Source of the DNA: Massilia sp. Root418
Lineage (GTDB): Bacteria > Pseudomonadota > Gammaproteobacteria > Burkholderiales > Burkholderiaceae_D
Assembly: GCF_001425265.1 (NCBI RefSeq)
Contig: NZ_LMEC01000020.1
Location: 248,001 to 312,000 of the forward strand
Length of the DNA stretch: 64,000 nucleotides
Direction: 5' to 3'
Position numbers and translations under genes: made by a program. Below the pieces are notes generated by a model. The model made no database searches. It saw nothing but the letters and a program-made list of their open reading frames with translations, and was not told the origin of the DNA. The first letter of the stretch is position 1. Each line of letters opens with the position of its first letter. Shown here in pieces: positions 53,830 to 63,075 of this stretch.

Positions 53830-54870
53830 ATGAAACCATTCCCGACCGACCTGCTCGACACCCGTGGCCGCCCGCTGAAGGACTTGCGCCTGTCCGTGAT
53901 TGACCAGTGCAATTTCCGCTGTCCCTACTGCATGCCCAAGGAAAGCTACGGGCCGGACTTCCCCTTCATGACCTCTTCCGAGCGGCTATCCTTCGGCCAG
54001 CTGGCGCGGCTGGCGCGTACCTTCGTGGATCTGGGCGTGGAAAAGCTGCGCATCACCGGCGGCGAACCACTGCTGCGCAAGGACCTGCCGCGCCTGATCG
54101 AAACGCTGGCGGCCATGCGCACCGTGTCGGGACGGCCGCTCGACATTGCACTCACCACCAACGGTTCGCTGCTGGCGGCGCGCGCGCAGTCGCTCAAGGA
54201 TGCGGGCCTGCGCCGCATCACGGTGAGCCTGGACAGCCTGGACGGCGCGCTGGCCGGCCGCATGAATGGCGTCGGCTTCCCCGTGGCGCGGGTGCTGGAG
54301 GGGATCGCGGCGGCGCAGCGCGCGGGACTGGCGCCGGTGAAGGTCAACACCGTGATCGAACGCGGCGTGAACGACGGCCAGATCCTGCCACTGGCGCACC
54401 ACTTCCGCGACAGCGGCGTGCAGCTGCGCTTCATCGAATACATGGACGTGGGCGGCGCCAGCCGCTGGAACGCCGGCCAGGTGCTGCGCGCGGACGCCAT
54501 GCGCGCCATCGTCCAGCAGCGCTATGCGCTGGTGCAGCATGGCGCCGCGCGCGGCCACGACACGGCGGACGTGTGGCACTACGCCGACGGCGCCGGCAGC
54601 GTGGGCTTCATCGCCAGCATGTCCCAGCCCTTCTGCGGCGACTGCGTGCGGGCACGCGTGGCGGCGGACGGCAAGCTATATCTGTGCCTGTTCTCGCAGG
54701 AAGGGGCGGACTTGCGCCCGTGGCTGGGCGAGGGTCAGGAAGCGCTGCTGGCCGAACGCGTGCGCGCGCTGTGGCAGGCGCGCTCGGACCGCTATTCGGA
54801 ACTGCGCGGCGAGTCGGGCAATCGCGCGCACGCGCACAAGGTGGTGCGCATGTCGCTGGTGGGCGGCTAG
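53830..54870 (+). CDS. moaA: GTP 3',8-cyclase MoaA (molybdenum cofactor synthesis)
   Basis: This 346-residue radical-SAM enzyme has the first cluster in DQCNFRCPYCMP (Cys27, Cys31, Cys34), the RITGGEPLLR motif, SLDSLD and INTVIERGVND-type sequence. The second cluster is in FCGDCVRARVAADGKLYLCLF. It ends in the conserved double glycine, LVGG. MoaA converts GTP to 3',8-cyclo-GTP, the first step of molybdopterin synthesis. FdnG, 11 kb upstream, needs molybdopterin. No other moa gene is in the window. Its 3' end overlaps the convergent MocR gene by four bases. Confidence 0.96.
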   Translation: MKPFPTDLLDTRGRPLKDLRLSVIDQCNFRCPYCMPKESYGPDFPFMTSSERLSFGQLARLARTFVDLGVEKLRITGGEPLLRKDLPRLIETLAAMRTVSGRPLDIALTTNGSLLAARAQSLKDAGLRRITVSLDSLDGALAGRMNGVGFPVARVLEGIAAAQRAGLAPVKVNTVIERGVNDGQILPLAHHFRDSGVQLRFIEYMDVGGASRWNAGQVLRADAMRAIVQQRYALVQHGAARGHDTADVWHYADGAGSVGFIASMSQPFCGDCVRARVAADGKLYLCLFSQEGADLRPWLGEGQEALLAERVRALWQARSDRYSELRGESGNRAHAHKVVRMSLVGG

Positions 54871-56300
54871 CCGGCCGCAGGACCGGCCAGCTGCGCCGCC
54901 AGGCGGCCCAGCATGCGCAGCGCATCCTCGGTTTCCCTGGCCCAGGGGTAGCTGTAGTTCAGGCGGATGAAGTTGGGGAAGCTGCCGCGCGCCGAGAACA
55001 TATGTCCCGGCCCGACCGTGATCTTGCGCTCCAGCGCCAGCGCGTACAGCTTCATCGCGTCCACCGCAGGCGGCATCTCCACCCACAGCACATAGCCGCC
55101 CTGCGGTTCGGACACGCGGGTGCCGGCCGGGAAGAAGCGCAGCACGGCGGCTGCCATCATGCGCGCGCGCTCTTCGTACCCCTTGCGCACCTTGCGCAGG
55201 TGGCGGTCGTAGCCGTCGTGCTGCAGGTAGTCGGCGATGGCGATCTGCGGCAGCGTGGGCGTGGTGAGGGTGTTGAGGAACTTGAGTTTTTCCACCTGCG
55301 CAGTGTAACGCCCCGGCAGCGCCCAGCCGATGCGGTAGTTTGCGGTCAGGCTCTTGGAGAACGAGGAGCAGTGCAGCACCAGGCCCTGATTGTCGTAGGA
55401 CTTGAGCGAGGTAGGATGGCTGTCGCCGTAATACAGCTCGTTGTAGACATCATTCTCGATGGCCGGAATGCCGTGGGCGGCCAGCAGTGCCACCAGCTCG
55501 CGCTTGCGCGCGTCCGGCATCTGGAAGCCCAGCGGGTTCTGGAAGTTCGGCATCACCATCACGGCCGCCACTGGCTGCTGCGACAAGGCGGTGCGCAGCG
55601 CCTCGATGCTGATGCCCGAATGCGGATCGGTTGGAATCTCCAGCGCGCGCATGCCCATGCGTTCTATCGCGTGCAGCATGGCGTAGAAGGTGGGCGACTC
55701 GACCGCCACCGTGTCGCCCGGCCTGGCCACCGCTTGCAGGCACAGGTTGATTGCCTCGGTGGCGCCGACCGTGACGATGATTTCGGCCGGGTCCACCGCC
55801 AGCCCATTCTCCAGGTGGCGGCGCGCGATCTGGCGTATCAGCTGCGGGTTCCCGGGCGGCAGGTCGTCCATCACGCTCCAGTGCTGCGCGCGGCGCGCCA
55901 CGGCGTTGGCGTACTGGCTGATGCGCGGCCAGGGGAACGGCGCGGGGTCCGGATACGGGGAGCCGAGCGGCACCGCGCCCTCCTTGCGGATGGTGCGCAG
56001 CGTGGACAGCACCAGCCGGCTCACGTCCACTTCCGACGACAGTACCAGCGGCTGGCCGGGCGCCGGCAGCGCCGGGCGCGGCACGCTGGCTTGCCTGGCG
56101 CGCACGAAGTAGCCCGACTGCGGACGGCTCTCGATAATGCCCCGGCTTTCCAGCTGGGAGTAGGCGCGCAGCACAGTGCTGATGCTCAGGCTGCGGTGCT
56201 GGCTGGTCTGGCGCACCGAAGGCAGCTTCTCCCCTTCCAGCAGCACGCCGCGCGCGACCTGGCCTTCGATGTCGGCGGCAAGGGTTTGGTAGAGATTCAT
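54867..56300 (-). CDS. MocR-type GntR regulator / PLP-dependent aminotransferase
   Basis: This 477-residue fusion has an N-terminal GntR winged helix (LAADIEGQVARGVLLEGEKLPSVRQTSQHRSLSISTVLRAYSQLESRG) and a fold-type-I aminotransferase domain. Visible are PPGNPQLIRQIARRHLENGLAV, IIVTVGATEAINLCLQAVARPGDTV, VMPNFQNPLGFQMPD and SSFSKSLTANYRIGW with the PLP lysine in FSK. It is about as long as other MocR proteins. The divergent GNAT/DUF1579-like pair is the likeliest target; the gap between the ATG codons is only 64 bases. Effector unknown. Confidence 0.9.
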   Translation of the reverse strand: MNLYQTLAADIEGQVARGVLLEGEKLPSVRQTSQHRSLSISTVLRAYSQLESRGIIESRPQSGYFVRARQASVPRPALPAPGQPLVLSSEVDVSRLVLSTLRTIRKEGAVPLGSPYPDPAPFPWPRISQYANAVARRAQHWSVMDDLPPGNPQLIRQIARRHLENGLAVDPAEIIVTVGATEAINLCLQAVARPGDTVAVESPTFYAMLHAIERMGMRALEIPTDPHSGISIEALRTALSQQPVAAVMVMPNFQNPLGFQMPDARKRELVALLAAHGIPAIENDVYNELYYGDSHPTSLKSYDNQGLVLHCSSFSKSLTANYRIGWALPGRYTAQVEKLKFLNTLTTPTLPQIAIADYLQHDGYDRHLRKVRKGYEERARMMAAAVLRFFPAGTRVSEPQGGYVLWVEMPPAVDAMKLYALALERKITVGPGHMFSARGSFPNFIRLNYSYPWARETEDALRMLGRLAAQLAGPAAG

Positions 56301-56364
56301 GCTGCGCAGTATAGCGCAGAGGCATGGCAGTATACTCGTGTCACGAGCAAGCTATCATATCCCC

Positions 56365-56910
56365 ATGCCGACCAACATCACCACGCGCCGCTTCGTCTTG
56401 CGAGAGTTCCGCCCGGCCGACCGTGCGCAGTTCCTGGCCTACCAGACCGACCCGGCGTTTACCATTTTCCATGACGATAACGAGCTGGAAGCGGCCAACG
56501 CGAACAACGTCTTTCAGCTGTTCCTGGAGTGGCAACAGCAGACTCCCCGCCAGAACTACCAGCTGGCGATCTGCATGGGCAGCGACGATGCTATCCTCAT
56601 CGGAAGCTGCGGCGTCAGGATGCAGGGGTGCCGCGACGGCGAGGCCATTTTCGGCATCGAGCTGGCGCGGCCTTATTGGGGGCGCTTCGGATACGCACAG
56701 GAAGCGTCCGCCGCGCTGATCGGCTGGGCGTTCGCAACGCTGGACCTGTCGACGCTTATTGCCGATACAGCGTTCGGGAATGCGGCAGTCGCCCGCCTGG
56801 CCGAAGCGGCGGGATTTGTGCGCACGCATGCCGACGACAAGCAGTGGTGGCGCTTGTCGCGCCCTGCCTGGAACGACGCCCGACTTCAACCACAAAGGAC
56901 CCTGCCATGA
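56365..56910 (+). CDS. GNAT family N-acetyltransferase
   Basis: From the ATG at 56365 this 181-residue protein has the RimJ-like pattern: TRRFVLREFRPADRAQFLAYQTDP, LIGSCGVRMQGCRDGEAIFGIELARPYWGRFGYAQEASAALIGWAF and GNAAVARLAEAAGFVRTH. The acetyl-CoA loop (RPYWGRFGYAQEA) is present. An in-frame upstream extension to 56299 overlaps the MocR start and lacks family sequence. Its stop overlaps the start of the next gene (ATGA). Substrate unknown. Confidence 0.87.
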   Translation: MPTNITTRRFVLREFRPADRAQFLAYQTDPAFTIFHDDNELEAANANNVFQLFLEWQQQTPRQNYQLAICMGSDDAILIGSCGVRMQGCRDGEAIFGIELARPYWGRFGYAQEASAALIGWAFATLDLSTLIADTAFGNAAVARLAEAAGFVRTHADDKQWWRLSRPAWNDARLQPQRTLP

Positions 56911-57482
56911 AACCACTGTTCCTTGCAATGCTGATGCCGGCCCTGCTGGCGCTCCCGCAAGCCGCTGCGGCCCGGCCGGACGCGCCGGCCATCCAGGCAG
57001 CAGCCGCGCCGCACGATGGACGGCACGATTTCGACTGGGAGATGGGCACCTGGGATACGCGGCTGAAACGCCTGCGCGAACCGCTGAGCGGCAAGACCGA
57101 GTGGATCGAGTACGCAGGCACGTCGGTCGTCAAGCCGGTCATGGACGGGCGGGCCAACCTTGTCGAGCTGGAAGTGCGCGGCAGCGCCGACCGGATCGCG
57201 GGCGTGTCGCTGCGCCTGTACCAGCCGGCCAGCGGCCAGTGGACGCTTCATTTTGCGAACCTGGCCAACGGCTTGATGACCGAACCGATGCACGGTGCCT
57301 TCCAGGATGGCCGGGGCAGCTTTTACGGGCAGGACACGGTCAACGGGCGCGCCGTGCTGGTGCGGTTCTTGATCATGCCGGCGGGCGCCGGCCAGTGGCG
57401 CTTCGAGCAGGCTTACTCGGCCGATGGCGGACAACGCTGGGAAACCAACTGGATCGCCATCGATACGCGCCGCAAGGATTAA
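56907..57482 (+). CDS. Secreted DUF1579-like protein
   Basis: This 191-residue protein starts at an ATG overlapping the GNAT stop, with AAGGA upstream, and carries a signal peptide (LFLAMLMPALLALPQAAAA). The mature domain begins HDFDWEMGTWDTRLKRLREPLSGKTEW and continues through repeated beta-strands (LRLYQPASGQWTLHFANLANG, WRFEQAYSADGGQRWETNWIAI). The pattern FDWEMGTW-x9-RL resembles DUF1579-type beta-barrels, often annotated only as hypothetical. Function unknown. Translational coupling suggests a shared role with the acetyltransferase. Confidence 0.75.
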   Translation: MKPLFLAMLMPALLALPQAAAARPDAPAIQAAAAPHDGRHDFDWEMGTWDTRLKRLREPLSGKTEWIEYAGTSVVKPVMDGRANLVELEVRGSADRIAGVSLRLYQPASGQWTLHFANLANGLMTEPMHGAFQDGRGSFYGQDTVNGRAVLVRFLIMPAGAGQWRFEQAYSADGGQRWETNWIAIDTRRKD

Positions 57483-57533
57483 CCGGGCCATCCTGGCCGC
57501 ACCGCGATGCCGGCACGGCCAGCGTGCCAGCGC

Positions 57534-58202
57534 CTAAGCCGCCCGCTTGCCCAGCTGGGGCAGCGACGCCATCAGGTCCGAGAAGCGCTGGCCCTGGATC
57601 ATCACGTGCTCGCGCAGCAGTTCGGCGGCTTTTTCGCCATCGCCTGCCAGGATGGCTTGCACCACGCCGTCGTGCTCCGCGTAGGAATTCGACAGGCGGT
57701 TGCGCACCCGCAGCTGCAAACGCCGGTAAGGCCGCAGGCGCCGGTACAGGCTGCGCGCCTGCTCGATCAGGAACTGGTTGTGGCTGCCCGCGTAAATGGC
57801 CTCGTGGAAGGCCTCGTTCTTGTAATAGTAGGCGTCCGGCTCCTGCGCATCCAGCGCGTCCTTGCACGCCTGGTGGGCCGCCAGCAGCGCCTGCTGCTCG
57901 GCCGGCGTCATGCGCCGCGCCGCCAGGCGCCCGCAGGTAGCCTCCAGCTCGGACATCACCTCGAACATCTCCACCAGCTGCTGCGGCCCCAGGTCGGCGA
58001 CGATGGCGCCGCGGCGCGGCCGTATCACCACCACCCCCATGGACGCCAGCTGGATCAGCGCTTCCCGGATCGGCGTGCGCGACACCTCGAAGCGCGCCGC
58101 CAGTTCCGTCTCGTCCAGATGCTGCCCGGGCGTCAGCTCGCCCACGGCAATCATTTCCTCTATGTCCTCGCGCAGTTCCGTCGATCGATTCTTCATGGTC
58201 AT
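57534..58202 (-). CDS. GntR/FCD-family regulator of the malonate locus
   Basis: This 222-residue FadR-type protein has a winged helix (residues about 10-75: EDIEEMIAVGELTPGQHLDETELAARFEVSRTPIREALIQLASMGVV, then the RPRRGAIVADLG wing) and an all-helical FCD effector domain with metal-site histidines, NEAFHEAIYAGSHNQFL and AEHDGVVQAILAGDGEKAAELLREHV. Members sense carboxylates. It is divergent from the TRAP transporter and malonate decarboxylase genes, as MdcY-like regulators are, so malonate or a derivative is the probable signal. A second ATG six bases inside the gene is an alternative start. Confidence 0.88.
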   Translation of the reverse strand: MTMKNRSTELREDIEEMIAVGELTPGQHLDETELAARFEVSRTPIREALIQLASMGVVVIRPRRGAIVADLGPQQLVEMFEVMSELEATCGRLAARRMTPAEQQALLAAHQACKDALDAQEPDAYYYKNEAFHEAIYAGSHNQFLIEQARSLYRRLRPYRRLQLRVRNRLSNSYAEHDGVVQAILAGDGEKAAELLREHVMIQGQRFSDLMASLPQLGKRAA

Positions 58203-58246
58203 AGTTTTCTTGTATGTAGGTCTTCATTATAGAAGCGATTTTTAGC

Positions 58247-58282
58247 TTGACAACGTATGCAGTCAATATATTCTTGTATACA
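58247..58282 (+). promoter_or_regulatory. Promoter and palindrome for the TRAP-mdc operon
   Basis: TTGACA (58247-58252) is followed after 16 bases by TATTCT (58269-58274). Directly after comes the palindrome TGTATACA (58275-58282); a related TTGTATGTA lies at 58210-58218 towards the GntR gene. The palindrome at the transcription start is well placed for repression by the divergent GntR protein. Inferred. Confidence 0.5.
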
Positions 58283-58324
58283 CAAAAACAGCGATTGCAT
58301 ATTCTAACCACCCTTGGAGGACGT

Positions 58325-59368
58325 ATGACTGGAATGACCCGCAGGAACGCACTAGGCACGTTGGGCAAATTCGGCACGCTGGGCGCACTGGCCGGCACCC
58401 CCTTCTGGATGTCCAGCGCGTGGGCGCAAGCCGCCACCCTAAAAATCTCCCACCAGTTCCCCGGCGGCAGCGTGACCGAAGGCGACTTCCGCGACCGCCT
58501 GACCCGCATGTTCGCGGCCGAAGTGGAAAGCCGCTCCAAGGGCGCGCTCAAGTTCGCCATCTACCCCGGCTCCTCGCTGATGAAGACCAACGCCCAGTTC
58601 TCGGCCATGCGCAAAGGCGCGCTGGACCTGTCGCTGGTGCCGCTGTCCTACGCCGGCGGCGAAGTCCCGGAAGTGAACATCGGCCTGATGCCCGGCCTGG
58701 TGACCTCCTACCAGCAGGGCTACAGCTGGAAGAATGCGGAAGTAGGCAAGGAACTGGCCCGCATCCTGTACGACAAGGGTATCGTGGTGGTGAGCTGGAT
58801 CTGGCAGGCCGGCGGCGTGGCCTCGCGCACCAAGCCGGTGCTGGAACCGGAAGACGCCAAGGGCATGAAGATACGCGGCGGCTCGCGCGAAATGGACTTG
58901 ATTCTGAAAGCGGCCGGCGCCGCCGTGGTGTCGCTGCCGTCCAATGAAATCTACGCCGCCATGCAGACCGGCGCCATGGACGCCGCCCTCACCTCCTCCA
59001 CCTCGCTGATCTCCTTCCGCCTGGAAGAAGTGTCGAAGGCGCTCACCACCGGGCGCGGCAACGCCTACTGGTTCATGTTCGAGCCCCTGATGATGTCGCG
59101 CGCGGTGTTCGACAAGCTGCCGAAAGACCAGCAAGCCATCATCCTCGCCGTGGGCGCGGACATGGAGACGTTCGCGCTCAAGGCCGCGCAGGAGGACGAC
59201 AACCAGGTCGCCGCCGTCTACCAGAAGGCCGGCGCCAAGGTGGTGGACCTGAGCCCGGCCACGGTGAAACGCTGGCAGGCCATTGCGCGCACCACCGCCT
59301 GGAAGGACTATGGCGAGAAAAATGAAAACTGCGCCAAGCTGCTGAAGCTGGCCGAGAAGACGCTATGA
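58325..59368 (+). CDS. TRAP transporter solute-binding protein (DctP family)
   Basis: From the ATG at 58325 (GGAGG nine bases upstream) this 347-residue protein has a twin-arginine-like signal (MTRRNALGTLGKFGTLG, end near SSAWAQA). The binding domain shows LKISHQFPGGSVTEGDFRDRLTRMFAAEVESRSKGALKFAIYPGSSLM, KGMKIRGGSREMDLILKAAGAAVVSLPSNEIYAAMQTGAMDAAL (the Arg for carboxylate binding) and a YWFMFEPLMMS segment. It heads an operon with DctQ, DctM and the mdc genes, so malonate is the likely ligand. Confidence 0.93.
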   Translation: MTGMTRRNALGTLGKFGTLGALAGTPFWMSSAWAQAATLKISHQFPGGSVTEGDFRDRLTRMFAAEVESRSKGALKFAIYPGSSLMKTNAQFSAMRKGALDLSLVPLSYAGGEVPEVNIGLMPGLVTSYQQGYSWKNAEVGKELARILYDKGIVVVSWIWQAGGVASRTKPVLEPEDAKGMKIRGGSREMDLILKAAGAAVVSLPSNEIYAAMQTGAMDAALTSSTSLISFRLEEVSKALTTGRGNAYWFMFEPLMMSRAVFDKLPKDQQAIILAVGADMETFALKAAQEDDNQVAAVYQKAGAKVVDLSPATVKRWQAIARTTAWKDYGEKNENCAKLLKLAEKTL

Positions 59369-59952
59369 GCCACGGCTTCGAACTCAAGGCCCCCTCCGGC
59401 CCGGCGGTGCCGGACAACGCGGCCCTGGCCGGCGCCTCCAGCCTGCTCAACAAGCTGAACAAGGCCCTGCTGGCGCTGTCCATGTGCGCGCTGGTGGTCA
59501 CCGCGCTGATCCTCACCTACTCGGTGGTGTCGCGCTACTTCTTCGGCGCGCCGACCGACTGGCAGGACGAAGCCTCGGTCTTCATGCTGGTGGGCGCCAC
59601 CTTCTTCTGCGCCGCCTACGTGCAATCCTACCGCGGCCACATCGGCATCGAAGCGCTGGCCGAACTGCTGCCGCCGCGCGTGAACGCCGTGCGCCTGTTC
59701 TTTGTGGACCTGCTGTCCATGCTGTTCTGTGCCTTCTTCGCCTGGAAGTCCTGGACGCTGTGGCACGAAGCCTACGTGGACGGCCAGACCACCACCTCCA
59801 CCTTCGCCCCGCCGCTGTGGATCCCCTACGGCATGATGGCCTTCGGCATGACCTTGCTGGCGCTGCAGCTGCTGCTGCAAACGGCCGCCCGCATGAGCGA
59901 CAAACCAGCCCAAGCCGCCAAACCGGCGGCCACCGAGGAGAAAGCAGCATGA
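59365..59952 (+). CDS. TRAP transporter small permease (DctQ family)
   Basis: This 195-residue protein has four predicted membrane helices: LNKALLALSMCALVVTALILTYSVVSRYFFG, DEASVFMLVGATFFCAAYVQSYRGHIGIEAL, LFFVDLLSMLFCAFFAWKSWTLW and YGMMAFGMTLLALQLLLQ. The SRYFF, Q-D-E and GHI-x-I-E motifs are those of DctQ. Its ATG overlaps the DctP stop, and its stop overlaps the DctM start. It is the accessory membrane subunit of the TRAP complex. Confidence 0.93.
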   Translation: MSHGFELKAPSGPAVPDNAALAGASSLLNKLNKALLALSMCALVVTALILTYSVVSRYFFGAPTDWQDEASVFMLVGATFFCAAYVQSYRGHIGIEALAELLPPRVNAVRLFFVDLLSMLFCAFFAWKSWTLWHEAYVDGQTTTSTFAPPLWIPYGMMAFGMTLLALQLLLQTAARMSDKPAQAAKPAATEEKAA

Positions 59953-61298
59953 GCGAACTGACCTTGGGCGCCCTGTACGGCGCCGTCACGTTGGTGGTGA
60001 TGTTCTCCGGCATGCCGATCGCCTTTGCGCTCGGCGTGGTGGCCACCGGCTTCATGTATTTTTTCATGCCCGCCTCCTCGCTCGACACGGTGACCCAGAA
60101 CGTGTACGAGGAAATGGCCTCGATCACGCTGCTGTCCATCCCGCTGTTCATCATGAAGGGCGCCGCCATCGGCAAGTCCCCTGCGGGGCGCGACCTGTAC
60201 GCCGCCATCCACGCCTGGCTGCACAAGGTGCCCGGCGGCCTGGGCATCGCCAATGTGTTCGCCTGCGCGCTGTTCGCCGCCATGGCCGGCTCCTCGCCCG
60301 CCACCTGCTCGGCCATCGGCTCGGCCGGCATCCCCGAAATGCGCAAGCGCGGCTACTCGCCAGGCTTCGCGGCCGGCATCATCGCCGCCGGCGGCACCCT
60401 GGGCATCCTGCTGCCGCCATCCATCACCATGATCCTGTATGCGGTGGCCGCCGAGCAGTCGCTGGGCCGCCTGTTCTTAGCCGGCATAGGCCCGGGCGTG
60501 CTGCTGGTGCTGCTGTTCGCCGGCTACGCCGTGCACCGCGCCCGCAAGGAATACCGGATGGCGCTGGAGATCTACCAGAAGGGTGGCGAAAAGGCCGCCA
60601 GCCTGCACGATGAGCACTTCACGCTGGCCGACAAGGTGGAAATGCTGCCGCGCGTGCTGCCCTTCCTGGTGCTGCTGATCGGCGTGATGGTGGCGCTGTA
60701 CGGCGGCTTCGCCACGCCGTCCGAAACGGCCGGCCTGGGCGCGCTGCTGGCCATGGTGCTGATCGCCGTCGTCTACCGCGTGTGGAAACCCAAGGACCTG
60801 GCGCCCATCCTCACCTCCACCATCAAGGAATCGACCATGCTGCTGATGATCATCGGCATGTCGCTGTTCTATTCCTACGTGATGAGCTACCTGCACATCA
60901 GCCAGTCGGCCGCCAGCTGGGTAGTCGGGATGCACCTGTCCAAGTGGCTGCTGCTCGCGGTGATCCTGCTGATGGTGGTGGTGCTGGGCTTCTTCCTGCC
61001 GCCGGTCTCCATCATCCTGATGACCGCGCCCATCATCCTGCCGCCGCTGAAAGCCGCCGGCTTCGACCTGATCTGGTTCGGCATCGTGATGACGGTGGTG
61101 ATGGAAATGGGCCTGATCCATCCGCCCGTGGGCCTGAACATCTTCGTCATCAAGAACATCGCGCCGGACATCCCGCTGCGCGACGTGATCTGGGGCGTGG
61201 TGCCGTTCGTGATCCTGATGTTCGTCGCGGTGATCCTGCTTTGCCTGTTCCCTGGCATCGCCACCGGCCTGCCAGACATGATGATGGGAGCCAAATAA
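59949..61298 (+). CDS. TRAP transporter large permease (DctM family)
   Basis: From the ATG at 59949, which overlaps the DctQ stop, this 449-residue protein has about twelve predicted helices. Typical motifs are FSGMPIAFALGVVATGFM, SIPLFIMKGAAIGKSPAGRDLYAA, GSSPATCSAIGSAGIPEMRKRGYSPGFAAGIIAAGGTLGILLPPSITMI and LPPVSIILMTAPIILPPLKAAGFDLIWFGI, with GLIHPPVGLNIFVIK near the end. It is the Na+-coupled channel of the TRAP complex. Its stop overlaps the mdcA start (TAATG). The frame stays open upstream within DctQ, but that part is not family-like. Confidence 0.94.
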   Translation: MSELTLGALYGAVTLVVMFSGMPIAFALGVVATGFMYFFMPASSLDTVTQNVYEEMASITLLSIPLFIMKGAAIGKSPAGRDLYAAIHAWLHKVPGGLGIANVFACALFAAMAGSSPATCSAIGSAGIPEMRKRGYSPGFAAGIIAAGGTLGILLPPSITMILYAVAAEQSLGRLFLAGIGPGVLLVLLFAGYAVHRARKEYRMALEIYQKGGEKAASLHDEHFTLADKVEMLPRVLPFLVLLIGVMVALYGGFATPSETAGLGALLAMVLIAVVYRVWKPKDLAPILTSTIKESTMLLMIIGMSLFYSYVMSYLHISQSAASWVVGMHLSKWLLLAVILLMVVVLGFFLPPVSIILMTAPIILPPLKAAGFDLIWFGIVMTVVMEMGLIHPPVGLNIFVIKNIAPDIPLRDVIWGVVPFVILMFVAVILLCLFPGIATGLPDMMMGAK

Positions 61299-62962
61299 TG
61301 CAAGCGCCACGCGCCTGGAACACCTTGCAGCGCAACCGTGCGCAGCGCCTGGAGCGGGCCGGCGCGGCCCTGGGCGCGGACCTGGACGGCAAGAGCCTGC
61401 CCGCCGCCCGCATCGCCGACCTGCTGCACGCCGTGCTCGAATGCGGCGACCGCGTCTGCATCGAAGGCAACAACCAGAAGCAGGCCGACTTCCTGTCGCA
61501 GGCACTCGCCAAGGTGGACCCGGCGCGGGTGAACGGCCTGCACATGCTGCAGTCCGTACTGACGCTGCCCGAGCACCTGGACGTGTTCGAGCGCGGCGTG
61601 GCCTCGCGGCTGGACTTTTCCTTCTCCGGCCAGCAGGCCGGGCGCGTGGCCAAGCTGCTGTCGGCCGGGAAGCTCAATATCGGCGCCATCCACACCTACC
61701 TGGAGCTGTTCAGCCGCTACTTCATCGACCTGCCGCCGCGCGTGTCCATGGTGGCGGCCGAAGCGGCGGACCGCCACGGCAACCTGTACACCGGTCCCAA
61801 CACGGAAGACACCCCGACCATCGTCGAGGCCACCGCCTTCAAGAACGGTATCGTGATCGTGCAGGTGAACCGCATCGTGGACGAACTGCCGCGCGTGGAC
61901 ATCCCGGGCGACTGGGTGGACTTCGTGGTGCAGTCGCCCCGGCCTTACTACATCGAGCCGCTGTTTACCCGCGACCCGGCCCTGATCTCCGAGATCCAGG
62001 TGCTGATGGCGATGATGGCCATCAAAGGCATCTACGCCGAGTACGGCGTGCAGCGCCTGAACCACGGCATCGGCTTCGACACCGCCGCCATCGAGCTGCT
62101 GCTGCCGACCTACGCCGAGTCGCTGGGCCTGAAGGGCAAGATCGGCAAGCACTGGGCGCTCAATCCGCACCCGGCGCTGATCCCCGCCATCGAGGCCGGC
62201 TTCGTCGAATCGGTGCACTCCTTCGGCTCGGAGCTGGGCATGGAAGAGTACATCCGCTCGCGGCCGGACGTGTTCGCGGTGGGCGCCGACGGCTCCATGC
62301 GCAGCAACCGCGCGCTGTGCCAGGCTGCGGGGCATTATGCTTGCGACATGTTCATCGGCTCCACGCTGCAGATCGACTTGCAGGGCAACTCGTCCACCGC
62401 CACGCTGGGCCGCATCGCCGGCTTCGGCGGTGCCTCCAACATGGGCGCGGACGCGCGCGGCCGGCGCCACGCCAGCCCCGCGTGGCTGAAGGCGGGCGAG
62501 CAGGCGCGCGCAGGGCGCAACATGATCCCGCGCGGGCAGAAGCTGGTGGTGCAGATGGTGGAAACCTTCCGCGAACACATGCACCCCGCCTTCGTGGAGC
62601 GGCTGGACGCCTGGGAACTGGCCGAGCAGGCCGGCATGGCGATCCCGCCCGTGATGATCTACGGCGACGACGTGACCCACATCCTGACCGAGGAAGGCAT
62701 CGCCAACCTGCTGCTGTGCCGCAGCGACGAGGAGCGCGAGCAGGCAGTGCGCGGCGTGGCCGGCTACACCCCGGTGGGACTGGCGCGCGACCGCCGCATG
62801 GTGGAAAACCTGCGCGACCGCGGCGTCATCCAGCGGCCCGAGGACATCGGCGTCGACAAGCGGCTTGCCACGCGCGACCTGCTGGCGGCGCGCAATATGA
62901 AAGACCTGGTGCGCGCATCGGGCGGCCTGTACGATCCGCCGCAGCGCTTCCGCAACTGGTAG
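61298..62962 (+). CDS. mdcA: Malonate decarboxylase alpha subunit (acetyl-S-ACP:malonate transferase)
   Basis: This 554-residue protein is of the expected length for MdcA. It begins APRAWNTLQRNRAQRLERAG and contains RVCIEGNNQKQADFLSQALAKVDPARVNGLHMLQSVLTLPEHLDVFERGVASRLDFSFSGQQAGRVAKLL, NLYTGPNTEDTPTIVEATAFKNGIVIVQVN and GYTPVGLARDRRMVENLRDRGVIQRPEDIG. MdcA moves malonyl onto the ACP subunit in exchange for acetyl. The TAATG overlap with the DctM gene ties uptake and catabolism into one transcript. The next gene is 113 bp downstream, past a REP-like hairpin. Confidence 0.95.
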   Translation: MQAPRAWNTLQRNRAQRLERAGAALGADLDGKSLPAARIADLLHAVLECGDRVCIEGNNQKQADFLSQALAKVDPARVNGLHMLQSVLTLPEHLDVFERGVASRLDFSFSGQQAGRVAKLLSAGKLNIGAIHTYLELFSRYFIDLPPRVSMVAAEAADRHGNLYTGPNTEDTPTIVEATAFKNGIVIVQVNRIVDELPRVDIPGDWVDFVVQSPRPYYIEPLFTRDPALISEIQVLMAMMAIKGIYAEYGVQRLNHGIGFDTAAIELLLPTYAESLGLKGKIGKHWALNPHPALIPAIEAGFVESVHSFGSELGMEEYIRSRPDVFAVGADGSMRSNRALCQAAGHYACDMFIGSTLQIDLQGNSSTATLGRIAGFGGASNMGADARGRRHASPAWLKAGEQARAGRNMIPRGQKLVVQMVETFREHMHPAFVERLDAWELAEQAGMAIPPVMIYGDDVTHILTEEGIANLLLCRSDEEREQAVRGVAGYTPVGLARDRRMVENLRDRGVIQRPEDIGVDKRLATRDLLAARNMKDLVRASGGLYDPPQRFRNW

Positions 62963-63015
62963 CAGCGCCGGGTGCGGCGGTGCCAGCCCCAACACTGCGG
63001 CACCGGCAATCGTAG

Positions 63016-63045
63016 GGCGGGTTAGCGTGCAACGCGTAACCCGCC
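63016..63045. repeat. REP-like hairpin, GGCGGGTTA core
   Basis: GGCGGGTTA (63016-63024) pairs with TAACCCGCC (63037-63045), and GCGT pairs with ACGC in the inner stem; one G bulges. The core equals that of the 3773-3855 element. It lies inside the mdc operon between mdcA and mdcC. Confidence 0.75.
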
Positions 63046-63075
63046 AAGCGCCGCCGCAACATGAAGAGGACAGAC